Assembly: GCF_000657795.2 (NCBI RefSeq)
Contig: NZ_JHEP02000003.1
Coordinates: forward strand, 1 to 64,000
Origin: Bordetella pseudohinzii
GTDB taxonomy: Bacteria; Pseudomonadota; Gammaproteobacteria; Burkholderiales; Burkholderiaceae_B
Direction of reading: 5' to 3'
DNA: 64,000 nt
Part shown: piece by piece, positions 41,269 to 48,631 of the stretch
Position numbering within the stretch: the first letter of the stretch is position 1
How the letters are laid out: every line of letters begins with the position of its first letter
Program-made: the position numbers and the translations under genes
Notes under the pieces: model-generated
Seen by the model: the letters and a program-made list of their open reading frames with translations, nothing else
Database searches by the model: none
What the model was told of the DNA's origin: nothing

Positions 41269-42893
41269 CTATCACCGGCATTGAGTTAAGCGCTTATGTT
41301 GAGCAGCTTAAGCGAAATGGCTACACGTACGTCGGAAAGTTCGGCCATGCCTGGATGAAGTTCACTGGCCAGCTTGACGCGCGTGGAAAGGGCTATGCGT
41401 GCGAATTTTTAGTGCCGAGAGCCTTGGATGGCATCCCGCTTGTCAAAGTTAAGTCACTGCCTCAGGATTTGCCCAAGCTGTTGCCTCATCTGACTGCGAG
41501 AGGCTATCTATGCTATCTGGCGGCGGGATCGGTCGTTTTCGACCTATTCGATCCGATTGGTCAGACATTGGCTTGCCTTCAGCGTGCGGGGGATGTGCTG
41601 GCACAAGTTCTTGCGGGAGAAGGACGGGAAGATTTGGTCGACGAGTTTTTCCAGTATTGGGGGGACGTAAATTGCCTGTTGGATATCCAGGGCAACGTTG
41701 CCGGCTCCCACCCAGCGTACTTCGTGAAAGAGACCGACGACTTCGCATTTGTAGTCACGGATGATAAAAAAAGGACTGAAAGAAAGCTCAATGCCCTGGG
41801 CAATACTCTCGAGCCAAAACCGATCACCACCATTCGAGTGAAAACGACGGTTCGTCCATTCCCCTTAGAGAAGGATTGGCCGCCAAAAAACGTCGGTTCA
41901 TTACTACAGTGGCAGTCACAGCTTGATCCCGGGTGCCGCCGGCGCATTGAAGACAAGGTTGTTCACAACTATCGCATTGGCGCCGGGCATGTCACGGTCA
42001 TCATCGACTCTCCCGCCCTCCAATATGGATTCATCGTATTTTTTAAACGCCCTGCGCGTCGATTAGGCCAGCCTCGCAACTATCGACAGGAAGTTTATGG
42101 GCAAACGATCGCTCAGCTTAGTTTCGTCCGCATCGACGATCAATACATGGCCGAACGCAGTCTGCCAGGAGTAGCTAAGACGCTTGCGGCGTTGGATGTG
42201 GTGGTGGTGGGTTGCGGGACAATTGGGAGTTTTCTTGCGGAGATGCTTGTCAAAGCAGGTGCTGGAACCTCGGGTGGTCGATTGACTTTGGTAGATTGCG
42301 ATTGCCTCGGCCCTCAGAATCTTGGCCGACACCGCCTCGGAATGCCTCATTTGTTTAAGAACAAAGCCTCGCAGCTGGCCTGCGAACTGGAGCGCTTGTC
42401 ACCTGGTACCAACATTGAGGCAAAAGCGGTTGATGTGAAGACCTTAGACCTTCAGAGTGTTGGTGTCCTCATCGACGCTACTGGCACGCAGTCCCTGACC
42501 GACTGGTTGATGTGGAAGTACTCGAAGACGGTACCAGTCTTGGCTACTTGGGTCGAGGGTCCTGGGTTGGCAGTTCGCGCATTGATGAAGTACTCGAAGG
42601 AACACGCCTGTTCCCGTTGCATTTCTCAACCCCCTCAGAATGAGGCGTACCAAGTGTTCCATGAGCCCACGCCGACGGTTCTCAAAGGTCACGGCTGCGA
42701 GGGGCTATTTGTGCCCTTCTCCGCCACCGCACCCATTCAAGCAGCCTGTTTAGCAATGGACATGTTGCAGGAATGGCTGCAAGGTCGACTGGAACACACC
42801 TTACAGACTCGCGTGCTTGATCGTAGTCGAAGCCTGAAGACGAGTGACTGCAAGCCTGCGCGTCAAGAAGGGTGCCGCGCGTGCCACTCATAA
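41265..42893 (+). CDS. cap2: CBASS Cap2: E2-E1 fusion ubiquitin-transferase-like protein
   Basis: A 542-residue fusion. The N-terminal E2-like part (about 1-160) has a candidate catalytic Cys83 in HLTARGYLCYLA. The E1 part has the ATP-binding GCGTIGSFLAEML (316-328), LVDCD (Asp344) and NLGRH, and the adenylation-domain catalytic Cys478 in HGCEGLFVPFSA. Zinc cysteines are CSRC near 449 and the C-terminal CRAC. Cap2 attaches the CD-NTase C-terminus to target proteins and primes the enzyme. It overlaps the genes on both sides. Confidence 0.93.
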   Translation: MTITGIELSAYVEQLKRNGYTYVGKFGHAWMKFTGQLDARGKGYACEFLVPRALDGIPLVKVKSLPQDLPKLLPHLTARGYLCYLAAGSVVFDLFDPIGQTLACLQRAGDVLAQVLAGEGREDLVDEFFQYWGDVNCLLDIQGNVAGSHPAYFVKETDDFAFVVTDDKKRTERKLNALGNTLEPKPITTIRVKTTVRPFPLEKDWPPKNVGSLLQWQSQLDPGCRRRIEDKVVHNYRIGAGHVTVIIDSPALQYGFIVFFKRPARRLGQPRNYRQEVYGQTIAQLSFVRIDDQYMAERSLPGVAKTLAALDVVVVGCGTIGSFLAEMLVKAGAGTSGGRLTLVDCDCLGPQNLGRHRLGMPHLFKNKASQLACELERLSPGTNIEAKAVDVKTLDLQSVGVLIDATGTQSLTDWLMWKYSKTVPVLATWVEGPGLAVRALMKYSKEHACSRCISQPPQNEAYQVFHEPTPTVLKGHGCEGLFVPFSATAPIQAACLAMDMLQEWLQGRLEHTLQTRVLDRSRSLKTSDCKPARQEGCRACHS

Positions 42894-43363
42894 AAGATTG
42901 GTCTTCCGCGTCAGGTGACGTGCTTCTGCATTTTTCCGATATCGTTATGGCCACGTTTCGGGAGAATATCCAGACGGGCAGCCGACCGGAAGCTGGCGGT
43001 ATTCTGCTAGGTACGGTCCATGACCATGGCATGCTAATCACACATGCAACGGTACCATCGCGGTTTGACCGACGACTACCAACATTCTTTTCCCGAAGCG
43101 CGCGTGGGCACCGCGCGGTAGCGCAACGGCTTTGGCGCGCTAGTGGCGGTACTACGCGCTATCTAGGCGACTGGCATACGCACCCCGAAGATCTCCCATC
43201 TCCTTCGGGAGTTGACTTGCGTGAATGGCGCAAACTTGCTCTCTCGCGGAACGACCTGCGGCCAGCGCTATCTGTGATTGTTGGACGGCTTGCAATGCAC
43301 GTCGAGCTGATGCACTCCGATGGTGTCCGCGACAGGCTATCGCCAGTTGATTGTGGGGCTTAG
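42881..43363 (+). CDS. cap3: CBASS Cap3: JAB/JAMM isopeptidase
   Basis: A 160-residue JAMM protease. The zinc motif is complete: Glu37 in RPEAGGILLG, and His99-Thr-His101 followed by Asp112 in GDWHTHPEDLPSPSGVD (HxHx10D). Cap3 removes the CD-NTase from Cap2-made conjugates. The GTG at 42881, eight bases after AAGAAGGG, is the preferred start and overlaps the cap2 end by 13 bp; a GTG at 42872 is possible. With the genes before it, this gives the cdn-cap2-cap3 core of type II CBASS. Confidence 0.93.
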   Translation: MPLIKDWSSASGDVLLHFSDIVMATFRENIQTGSRPEAGGILLGTVHDHGMLITHATVPSRFDRRLPTFFSRSARGHRAVAQRLWRASGGTTRYLGDWHTHPEDLPSPSGVDLREWRKLALSRNDLRPALSVIVGRLAMHVELMHSDGVRDRLSPVDCGA

Positions 43364-43415
43364 TTGCATTTCAGCGGGTAGGTACGGCCACGGTTGCTGC
43401 ATTTCTCTGACAGGC

Positions 43416-44423
43416 TCAGCTTTCGCGTACGAGCTTCATTTGGGGGCTGTGAGCAAGGTAAGGTTTTAGTCTCTCACCCAAGATGTCGGAGGTGGCTTTG
43501 GCTCCCAACGCTAACAGCGTCCTGCGCGCTGCTTCGGTTGCGACATCGAGGCCGAGGTCGGCCGTCTGCTCGTTCGAAGGTGGATGATCCAATCTTAGAT
43601 AGCGAGTGCCAAGTTTGTGCTCCATGAGCTGCTCGACGAATTGCTGTTGAGACGAGATGGTGACATTGAAGAGTCGCATGTCATTCATCCACTGACCAAT
43701 ACCAAACTGGCGACCCGCACTGAATGCGACGGAGTAACTATTGGTGGTCGTGCCAATGCTCAGCATGCGTATTGATTCGCATGGAACCTCGAAATAGTGC
43801 TCTGCTTCATGCAATGCGAGCAGATCTGGCGCATTGGCGAATAGTCCGCCATCGGCATAGAGGCATCCACCGACTTCCGCGAGTTCGAAGAATGTCGGAG
43901 CCGCGGAAGTTGCAAGGGCGACATCGACGGCCTTGAATTTCCAGTCGCGAGTCCATTCCTTCTTGTGCCGACTTTTGAAGACTTGAGGGTGCCCTTCCGT
44001 CACGTTGACCGCAGGGATGCCCACTGCATGCGTTACGTCGTTTAGCGTTGCATCTTTATCAATGAGTTTAGTGATGACGTCACGCAACGCGGCTGCTCGG
44101 TACTGAGGAGCCTTAAAGCGTTTGGCTAAACTCTTTAACGCAGCGACCCTGCCCTTCTCTTTGGGGGGAAAGATCTCCTCGCCATAATCTACAAACGTCT
44201 GTACAACCTTGCTCATTGGCACCTCGAACGCTACGGCGAGCGCAATAATGCCGCCGATGCTAGTCCCATATGTCAGGTCGAAATGGCGCCCTATCGGCTC
44301 ACCGATGTGATCCTCCATTTCTTGGAGTGCGCGTGCTGTGAACAAGCCGCGGTAGCCTCCGCCGGTCAACGCTAGAGCTTGAAAAGGTCTGTCAACGCTC
44401 CACACGATCGCTTCCTTACTCAT
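43416..44423 (-). CDS. capV: CapV-like patatin phospholipase effector
   Basis: A 335-residue patatin-like phospholipase. The oxyanion loop is GGGYRG (21-26), the nucleophile elbow GTSIG places Ser55, and the dyad Asp191 is in YADGGLFANAP. CapV enzymes are switched on by cyclic nucleotides to degrade membrane phospholipids and stop phage spread. It is on the minus strand, 29 bp after the second CD-NTase and convergent with cap3 (52 bp between stops), so it may answer to the second CD-NTase, to the DncV-like enzyme (as in Vibrio), or to both. Confidence 0.92.
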   Translation of the reverse strand: MSKEAIVWSVDRPFQALALTGGGYRGLFTARALQEMEDHIGEPIGRHFDLTYGTSIGGIIALAVAFEVPMSKVVQTFVDYGEEIFPPKEKGRVAALKSLAKRFKAPQYRAAALRDVITKLIDKDATLNDVTHAVGIPAVNVTEGHPQVFKSRHKKEWTRDWKFKAVDVALATSAAPTFFELAEVGGCLYADGGLFANAPDLLALHEAEHYFEVPCESIRMLSIGTTTNSYSVAFSAGRQFGIGQWMNDMRLFNVTISSQQQFVEQLMEHKLGTRYLRLDHPPSNEQTADLGLDVATEAARRTLLALGAKATSDILGERLKPYLAHSPQMKLVRES

Positions 44424-44452
44424 TAGGTTAGCCTGCGGCTTGCCGCCTCAAA

Positions 44453-45862
44453 TTAGCGTCGACGGCCTTTCCGCGTTCTTAGCTTTGTCCATTGCCGTTG
44501 TGCTGGGGCCAGGAGCTTCTTTGGGTCTGATGTGATGTGTACTGGCACCCGCCGCACTGCGAAGATGGTTCCGTTAAGTCGTACAACGCAATCCATATAG
44601 TGCTTACCTAGATAGGCTGTGGACTCACTTGTCGCCAGCATATTGATTCCTCGCTTGAAGTGCCCAAGATCGCCGGTGCGGTCTGCTTCATCTCCATCGT
44701 TACGCACGGTCCAGGAGATATCCGCGAAAGCTGGCAGTATGTGTTTGTTGGCTAGCTCAAAGACTAGCCACTTTTTGGCTGTGACACTTGGTACCTCGTT
44801 TAGATGCGTAGCTAACAGATTGCCATCTTTCCGGTCGAAGACCCGCACGACAATGTCTGGAACTTGCATAAGGGCTCGATCTGTCGCTGGCTCGACAACC
44901 TCTACCTCGTCGGCCTCAGGTAGCGGCATCAAAAACGAAAAAGCCCCTTCCCAGTGGAGGGCCGCTGCTGCTTCATCTTCAGCTGCATCGGCTGCCTGAG
45001 CTGCGTCATTTAAGACGGCCAAACGTGTAAGGAAAACTCCCCACGAGTCGTCAGGTATACGGTTCAAGTTCTCTTCGCGGTTGACCGGGTTGCAAACCAG
45101 AGGCTCGTGGACGAAGCGCTTGTAGAGCAGATCCACGACTACTATGAGCGCATCGTCATCGGCAATGTCCACGGGCTTGTCTCCCCACGTTTGAATGAAC
45201 GCCTCAGTGATCGCCACTGTGAGAAGAATCGAACTTGGACGAGCCTTTGGCGCGTCGTCGAAGGCTACCGCCGACCAGCCTTTCATATATCGGACGAGAC
45301 GGCGCAGAAGGTCACGGTTGTCGGAACCAACAGCATCCCGGAACCACTTGTAGAGGACTTTTGGATCACTCTTCTCCCATGCTCCGGAGAGGCATGCAAG
45401 GCGTCTTGTGTCGGTCGCGGGGTCGAGGTGATATGTAGGAGTGTCTATGTGGAACCGTTGTTTGTAGACTGCGCGCGAGCAACGCTCCTTCGGCGGATCG
45501 AGGACCTCGGTCAATTCCTCGACCCCCTTCTCGTATTCGATAAGCTCCTGTTGAACCCAACTGCGCAGCTGGTCTGCGGTCGGACTGAAGTCGCTCTGCG
45601 TTGGGTCCCAAGAGAAATAAATGCCGACATCAACGTCGTACTCTTCTCCCTTATGCACAGGTTTGATGAGCGTGCCGTACTTGTAGGACCCTTGCAGCCA
45701 GGTAGTGACGGGATAGCCCAAAGCCTCAAGACGCGGCTTGATACGATCGCGCAACGCGTTCCAGTGGCTTTGCAGAAATTGACGTTGCTCTGAAGTTGGC
45801 GTCACTCGCCCATGCAATGTCTGTTCGGCCTGGCCGTTGAAAAGTCGAGCTGCTTTTCCCAT
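44453..45862 (-). CDS. Second CBASS CD-NTase with AGS-C-type C-terminal domain
   Basis: A 469-residue CD-NTase unlike the one at 40069. The active site is TWLQGSYKYGTLIKPVHKGEEYDVDVGIYF (GS at 58-59, Asp76/Asp78), with Asp140 in RFHIDTPTYHLD as the third metal ligand. The C-terminal 130 residues (FADISWTVRNDGDEAD...LGHFKRG...ESTAYLGKHYMDCVVRLNG) match the adenylyl/guanylyl and SMODS C-terminal sensor (AGS-C) pattern. Clade C/D is likely. The tail is basic (RKGRRR), without a terminal glycine, so it is a less obvious Cap2 substrate. It heads a two-gene minus operon with the patatin. Confidence 0.88.
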   Translation of the reverse strand: MGKAARLFNGQAEQTLHGRVTPTSEQRQFLQSHWNALRDRIKPRLEALGYPVTTWLQGSYKYGTLIKPVHKGEEYDVDVGIYFSWDPTQSDFSPTADQLRSWVQQELIEYEKGVEELTEVLDPPKERCSRAVYKQRFHIDTPTYHLDPATDTRRLACLSGAWEKSDPKVLYKWFRDAVGSDNRDLLRRLVRYMKGWSAVAFDDAPKARPSSILLTVAITEAFIQTWGDKPVDIADDDALIVVVDLLYKRFVHEPLVCNPVNREENLNRIPDDSWGVFLTRLAVLNDAAQAADAAEDEAAAALHWEGAFSFLMPLPEADEVEVVEPATDRALMQVPDIVVRVFDRKDGNLLATHLNEVPSVTAKKWLVFELANKHILPAFADISWTVRNDGDEADRTGDLGHFKRGINMLATSESTAYLGKHYMDCVVRLNGTIFAVRRVPVHITSDPKKLLAPAQRQWTKLRTRKGRRR

Positions 45863-46292
45863 CTAGCCCTCCCGGCAATATATTTTCCTCGCGGTTCTCA
45901 AGAAGCCGACAATGAGTCTGCTTGAGCAGTATGCTGCCAGATAATTCTCGCACCAGCTAGGTTGGTCAGTCAGCTCCGCAGGGGAGGGTTCTGGTGCCGT
46001 CCCTCGGCATGCTCAGCTATTGGGCATAAATGAATTGGATCCCGTCTGGTTTTTCGAAACGATATCGAAAATTTCTCTTACTCAGATCAAATAACGGTGC
46101 GCGCATTTTCTAAGCGTTTTAATTAACTTGCTGGGACTCGGTTAGAGAAGACCATTAGGGCGGGGAGCGACTTCGAGAATGCGTGGCCTGCTTCCCGCTT
46201 GAAGTCCATGCAAGTCCTTGCTTTTTGCCGGAATGGGCTGTTGCGAAGGTGGTTAGCATCTGGGCTCTTGTCCCTCAGAGCAAGGAAGATAG
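45863..46292. other. Intergenic stretch between the second CD-NTase and the distal membrane protein
   Basis: These 430 bp should hold the divergent promoters of the CD-NTase/patatin operon and of the membrane protein gene. An AT-richer block (about 46070-46130) is present. No gene or strong repeat was seen apart from an imperfect TTTCGAAA/TCGAAA dyad near 46052-46071. Confidence 0.45.
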
Positions 46293-47210
46293 ATGCTTGA
46301 ACTGTTTACCCCCCTTGTCCAGGCCCCCTGGATCGCACCTGTTCTTTGGGCAGGGCTTTTTTTACTGCTATGCCTTTGGATCCGGGCGCGCGCGGGATCC
46401 GGGCACTTTCTTTTGGACCGACTTTGGCGAATTGCAGCAGGTCGGCGCGAAGCCCAGGATTCAGTGCTGAAAAAAATCCAACAGGAAAGTCGCGACCTGG
46501 AGATCTTTAGGTTTTTCTATCGCATGCCCTTGCAATCCTTGGCTGACCTGCACAAGCTTGATAGCTGGGCGAAAGCCCACGACGTCGGGATGTTGAAGCT
46601 GAAAACTCTGTGGCGGTGGGTTGATGTGCGCAATTCGGCGGTCGTGCGCAGGCCGCACAAGATGTGGAAACTGGCTCTATTCTTCATATTCGTCGTGTTG
46701 GGGACCTTCTTTATGATCGCTGGTTCCTTGCTCGCTTCGCCCTACGGGTACTTTCACATGAAAGAGTCGAATGTCTGGTTCAAGACGGACGCGAAGACGG
46801 TGAGAAACATGACCCTATGGGGCGAAGACTGGGTTTTCGCTGCCGCGGAATGCGCTGCGGACAATCCGGTACTTATGGAGAAAACAGGCTTTCGGAAGTC
46901 GGAGCTGCTCGACCTATGCAGGGTGTTAGCAAGTGGCAGCATGAAAGATCAGGTGCACTCGCTCGTGAAGCAGCAGAGGTTGCTAGCTTTGCTCTTGATT
47001 CTCCCCACTCTTGTCGGGCTGGCTATTGTCATTCGCGCATCTTCAGGCGCGGCCGAGGCAGAAAAGCTCTGGAAGGAACTGAATTGCGAGCCTGCCGCAC
47101 CCAAGGCGATTGAGCCGAGCGGGCCCCGGCTGTCAACTGCGGAGGCACGCCTCAAAATGTCCGCTCCTAGGGGCCCGTGTAGCCGTAAGGAGTGCGGAGA
47201 ACAGGCATAG
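46293..47210 (+). CDS. Membrane protein of unknown function next to the right transposon end
   Basis: A 305-residue protein with three hydrophobic helices: residues 12-31 (PWIAPVLWAGLFLLLCLWI), 125-150 (KLALFFIFVVLGTFFMIAGSLLAS) and 229-247 (LLALLLILPTLVGLAIVI). The region between the first two is helical and charged; the loop between the second and third contains two Cys and may be periplasmic. It resembles proteins annotated DUF6216, but this is from memory and not certain. It may be a defence effector or a stand-alone cargo gene. The right end of the element begins directly after it. Confidence 0.5.
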   Translation: MLELFTPLVQAPWIAPVLWAGLFLLLCLWIRARAGSGHFLLDRLWRIAAGRREAQDSVLKKIQQESRDLEIFRFFYRMPLQSLADLHKLDSWAKAHDVGMLKLKTLWRWVDVRNSAVVRRPHKMWKLALFFIFVVLGTFFMIAGSLLASPYGYFHMKESNVWFKTDAKTVRNMTLWGEDWVFAAAECAADNPVLMEKTGFRKSELLDLCRVLASGSMKDQVHSLVKQQRLLALLLILPTLVGLAIVIRASSGAAEAEKLWKELNCEPAAPKAIEPSGPRLSTAEARLKMSAPRGPCSRKECGEQA

Positions 47211-47314
47211 GAAAATCTAACGAAATGGTACGGTTCGATCTGGTACGACCTACCAGATGTTAGATGGCCTTAGGGCGACGGCACGTGACATCTAAATGCT
47301 GATGGGATCCTACA
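47211..47314 (-). repeat. Right transposon end: terminal inverted repeat and TnsB-type sites
   Basis: Reading inward from 47314, the 13-bp TIR runs into CCAT-N5-TTTAGAT, as at the left tip. Further sites lie at 47216-47229 (reads inward CCATTTCGTTAGAT) and, in the opposite sense, at 47253-47266 (CCAGATGTTAGATG on plus). About three sites here against two at the left end gives the end asymmetry usual for Tn7 relatives. Confidence 0.8.
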
Positions 47315-47319
47315 GAGCG
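47315..47319. repeat. Right copy of the 5-bp target site duplication (GAGCG)
   Basis: Identical to 22978-22982 and directly adjacent to the right tip of the element. The sequence after it should be the original gyrB downstream region. Confidence 0.9.
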
Positions 47320-47341
47320 CCACGGCTTGCCCGATGCACCA

Positions 47342-47367
47342 GGCCGCCCTCCGGGGCGGCCTTTTTT
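47342..47367 (+). terminator. Native gyrB terminator, displaced by the transposon
   Basis: GGCCGCCC (47342-47349) pairs with GGGCGGCC (47354-47361), followed by TTTTTT. It stands 22 bp after the right target duplication. Without the element it would lie about 30 bp after the gyrB stop. Confidence 0.88.
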
Positions 47368-47517
47368 CATGGGCGGGCTGCCGGCGGCAAAAAGGCCGCC
47401 CAGGCCGGCGCGGCGCGGCCGAAAAAAAGCGCGCGCGGGCCTGCCCGGGATAGTGCGATTCCGGCCCGCGCTTGGCTACACTGGCGCGTGCCCCACCGCT
47501 TCCTGGAGAACGCCCGC

Positions 47518-48153
47518 ATGAACACAGCTACGCCGACGGCCACGCGCGACGATGGTATGGGCAATATCGCCCTGCTCACGGCCGCCGCCGAGTGCTTCAT
47601 GGAGCAGGGTTTCTACGCGACCAGCATCGATGACGTGGCCAAGCGGCTGGGGGCGACCAAGGGGCGTGTCTATCATTACTACCGCTCGAAGACGGATCTG
47701 TTCTTCGATGTGCACCGCGAGGGGATGCGGCGCAACTTCGAGGCGGTCAGGCCGGCCATGCAAGGCGGGACGAACGGGGCCGAACGCCTGGCCGCGATGT
47801 TTCACCGGCATGCGCTGACGATGATGGAGAACCTGGCTTTCGAGACCGTCGTCGTGCACGGCGTGCACATGCATCGCCAGGCGGCGATCACGCCGTCTCA
47901 GCGCCGCACGCTCGACGAGCTGATGGTCATACGCGATGAGTTCGAGGCCTTGTTCAAGGACGTGGCCGCCGAGGGCGCGCGCGATGGTTCGCTGCGCACC
48001 GACGATGCGTCGGTGGCGGTCAAGGCGGCGCTGGGCGCGATCAACTGGATGGCCATCTGGTACCGCCCCCGCGAGGGCGAGACCCGGCAGGACCGCGAAG
48101 GGCTGGCGCGCAAGATCGTCAGCGGCATCATGTCGGGTCTGGCCGCGCGCTAG
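47518..48153 (+). CDS. TetR family transcriptional regulator
   Basis: A 211-residue TetR-type repressor. The HTH is at about residues 20-60 (AAAECFMEQGFYATSIDDVAKRLGATKGRVYHYYRSKTDLF). The ligand-binding part resembles TetR_C proteins of fatty-acid or aromatic degradation operons. The ATG at 47518 is ten bases after GGAG; the frame opens upstream but is GC-rich non-coding text. In the ancestral order it followed gyrB directly. No target operon can be assigned; the acylphosphatase gene is convergent. Confidence 0.88.
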   Translation: MNTATPTATRDDGMGNIALLTAAAECFMEQGFYATSIDDVAKRLGATKGRVYHYYRSKTDLFFDVHREGMRRNFEAVRPAMQGGTNGAERLAAMFHRHALTMMENLAFETVVVHGVHMHRQAAITPSQRRTLDELMVIRDEFEALFKDVAAEGARDGSLRTDDASVAVKAALGAINWMAIWYRPREGETRQDREGLARKIVSGIMSGLAAR

Positions 48154-48176
48154 GGCCCGCGCGGGGCCGGCCGCGC

Positions 48177-48461
48177 TCAGTGCTGGGCGAAGTGCTTGTA
48201 GCGCCGCTCGGTGTCGTCGCGGCGCGATTCGAGTTCGGTGACCACGGCCGCGGGCGGGCCGCGCCGCATCCATTCGAGCATCTGGTCGACCTGGTCGGGC
48301 GTGCCCTGCACCATGGCCTGGACCGTGCCGTCTTCCATGTTTTGCACCCAGCCGGTGGCGCCGACGAGATGCGCGCGCCGCACGGTGGCGTGACGGTAGC
48401 CCACGCCCTGGACCTTGCCGTGCACGACGACGAACACGGTTTCGATATGGGGGTCTTGCAT
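48177..48461 (-). CDS. acyP: Acylphosphatase
   Basis: A 94-residue acylphosphatase. The active-site signature VHGKVQGVGYRHAT carries the phosphate-binding Arg, and GWVQNMEDGTVQAMVQG carries the catalytic Asn. It hydrolyses acyl phosphates in the cytosol. The ATG at 48461 gives the family length; the longer frame upstream is not family-like. Confidence 0.93.
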   Translation of the reverse strand: MQDPHIETVFVVVHGKVQGVGYRHATVRRAHLVGATGWVQNMEDGTVQAMVQGTPDQVDQMLEWMRRGPPAAVVTELESRRDDTERRYKHFAQH

Positions 48462-48631
48462 CGGTGATTCCTGTAGAAGCGGTGTTGCGGCGCAGCATGG
48501 CCGCGCATCAAGCGGAATTATCGGGCTGGCGGCCCGGTATCGCCAAGCCGGCATCGTATACTTGCCCTCGCTCCCGGGATGGCCCCGGAGACGTCAGGCG
48601 GTGCGTCCAAGCCGCATTTTTCCTCGGATCC

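Larger units (their letters stand above)
22983..47314. mobile_element. Tn7-like transposon (24.3 kb) inserted at the gyrB stop codon, with metal-resistance and CBASS-like cargo
   Basis: Both ends are identified: TGTAGGATCCCAT at 22983-22995 and its perfect inverse at 47302-47314, starting TGT and ending ACA as in Tn7 relatives, flanked by the perfect duplication GAGCG. The element encodes TnsA, TnsB, TnsC and a TniQ/TnsD-type protein. Gene content, from the gyrB side: small accessory genes, nickel/cobalt efflux, chromate resistance, an XRE regulator with tnsABC-tniQ, then a nucleotide-signalling defence cluster and a membrane protein. Orientation matches Tn7 in that tnsA faces the attachment gene, but about 9.8 kb of cargo separates tnsA from the gyrB-side end, which is unusual. 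Confidence 0.93.
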
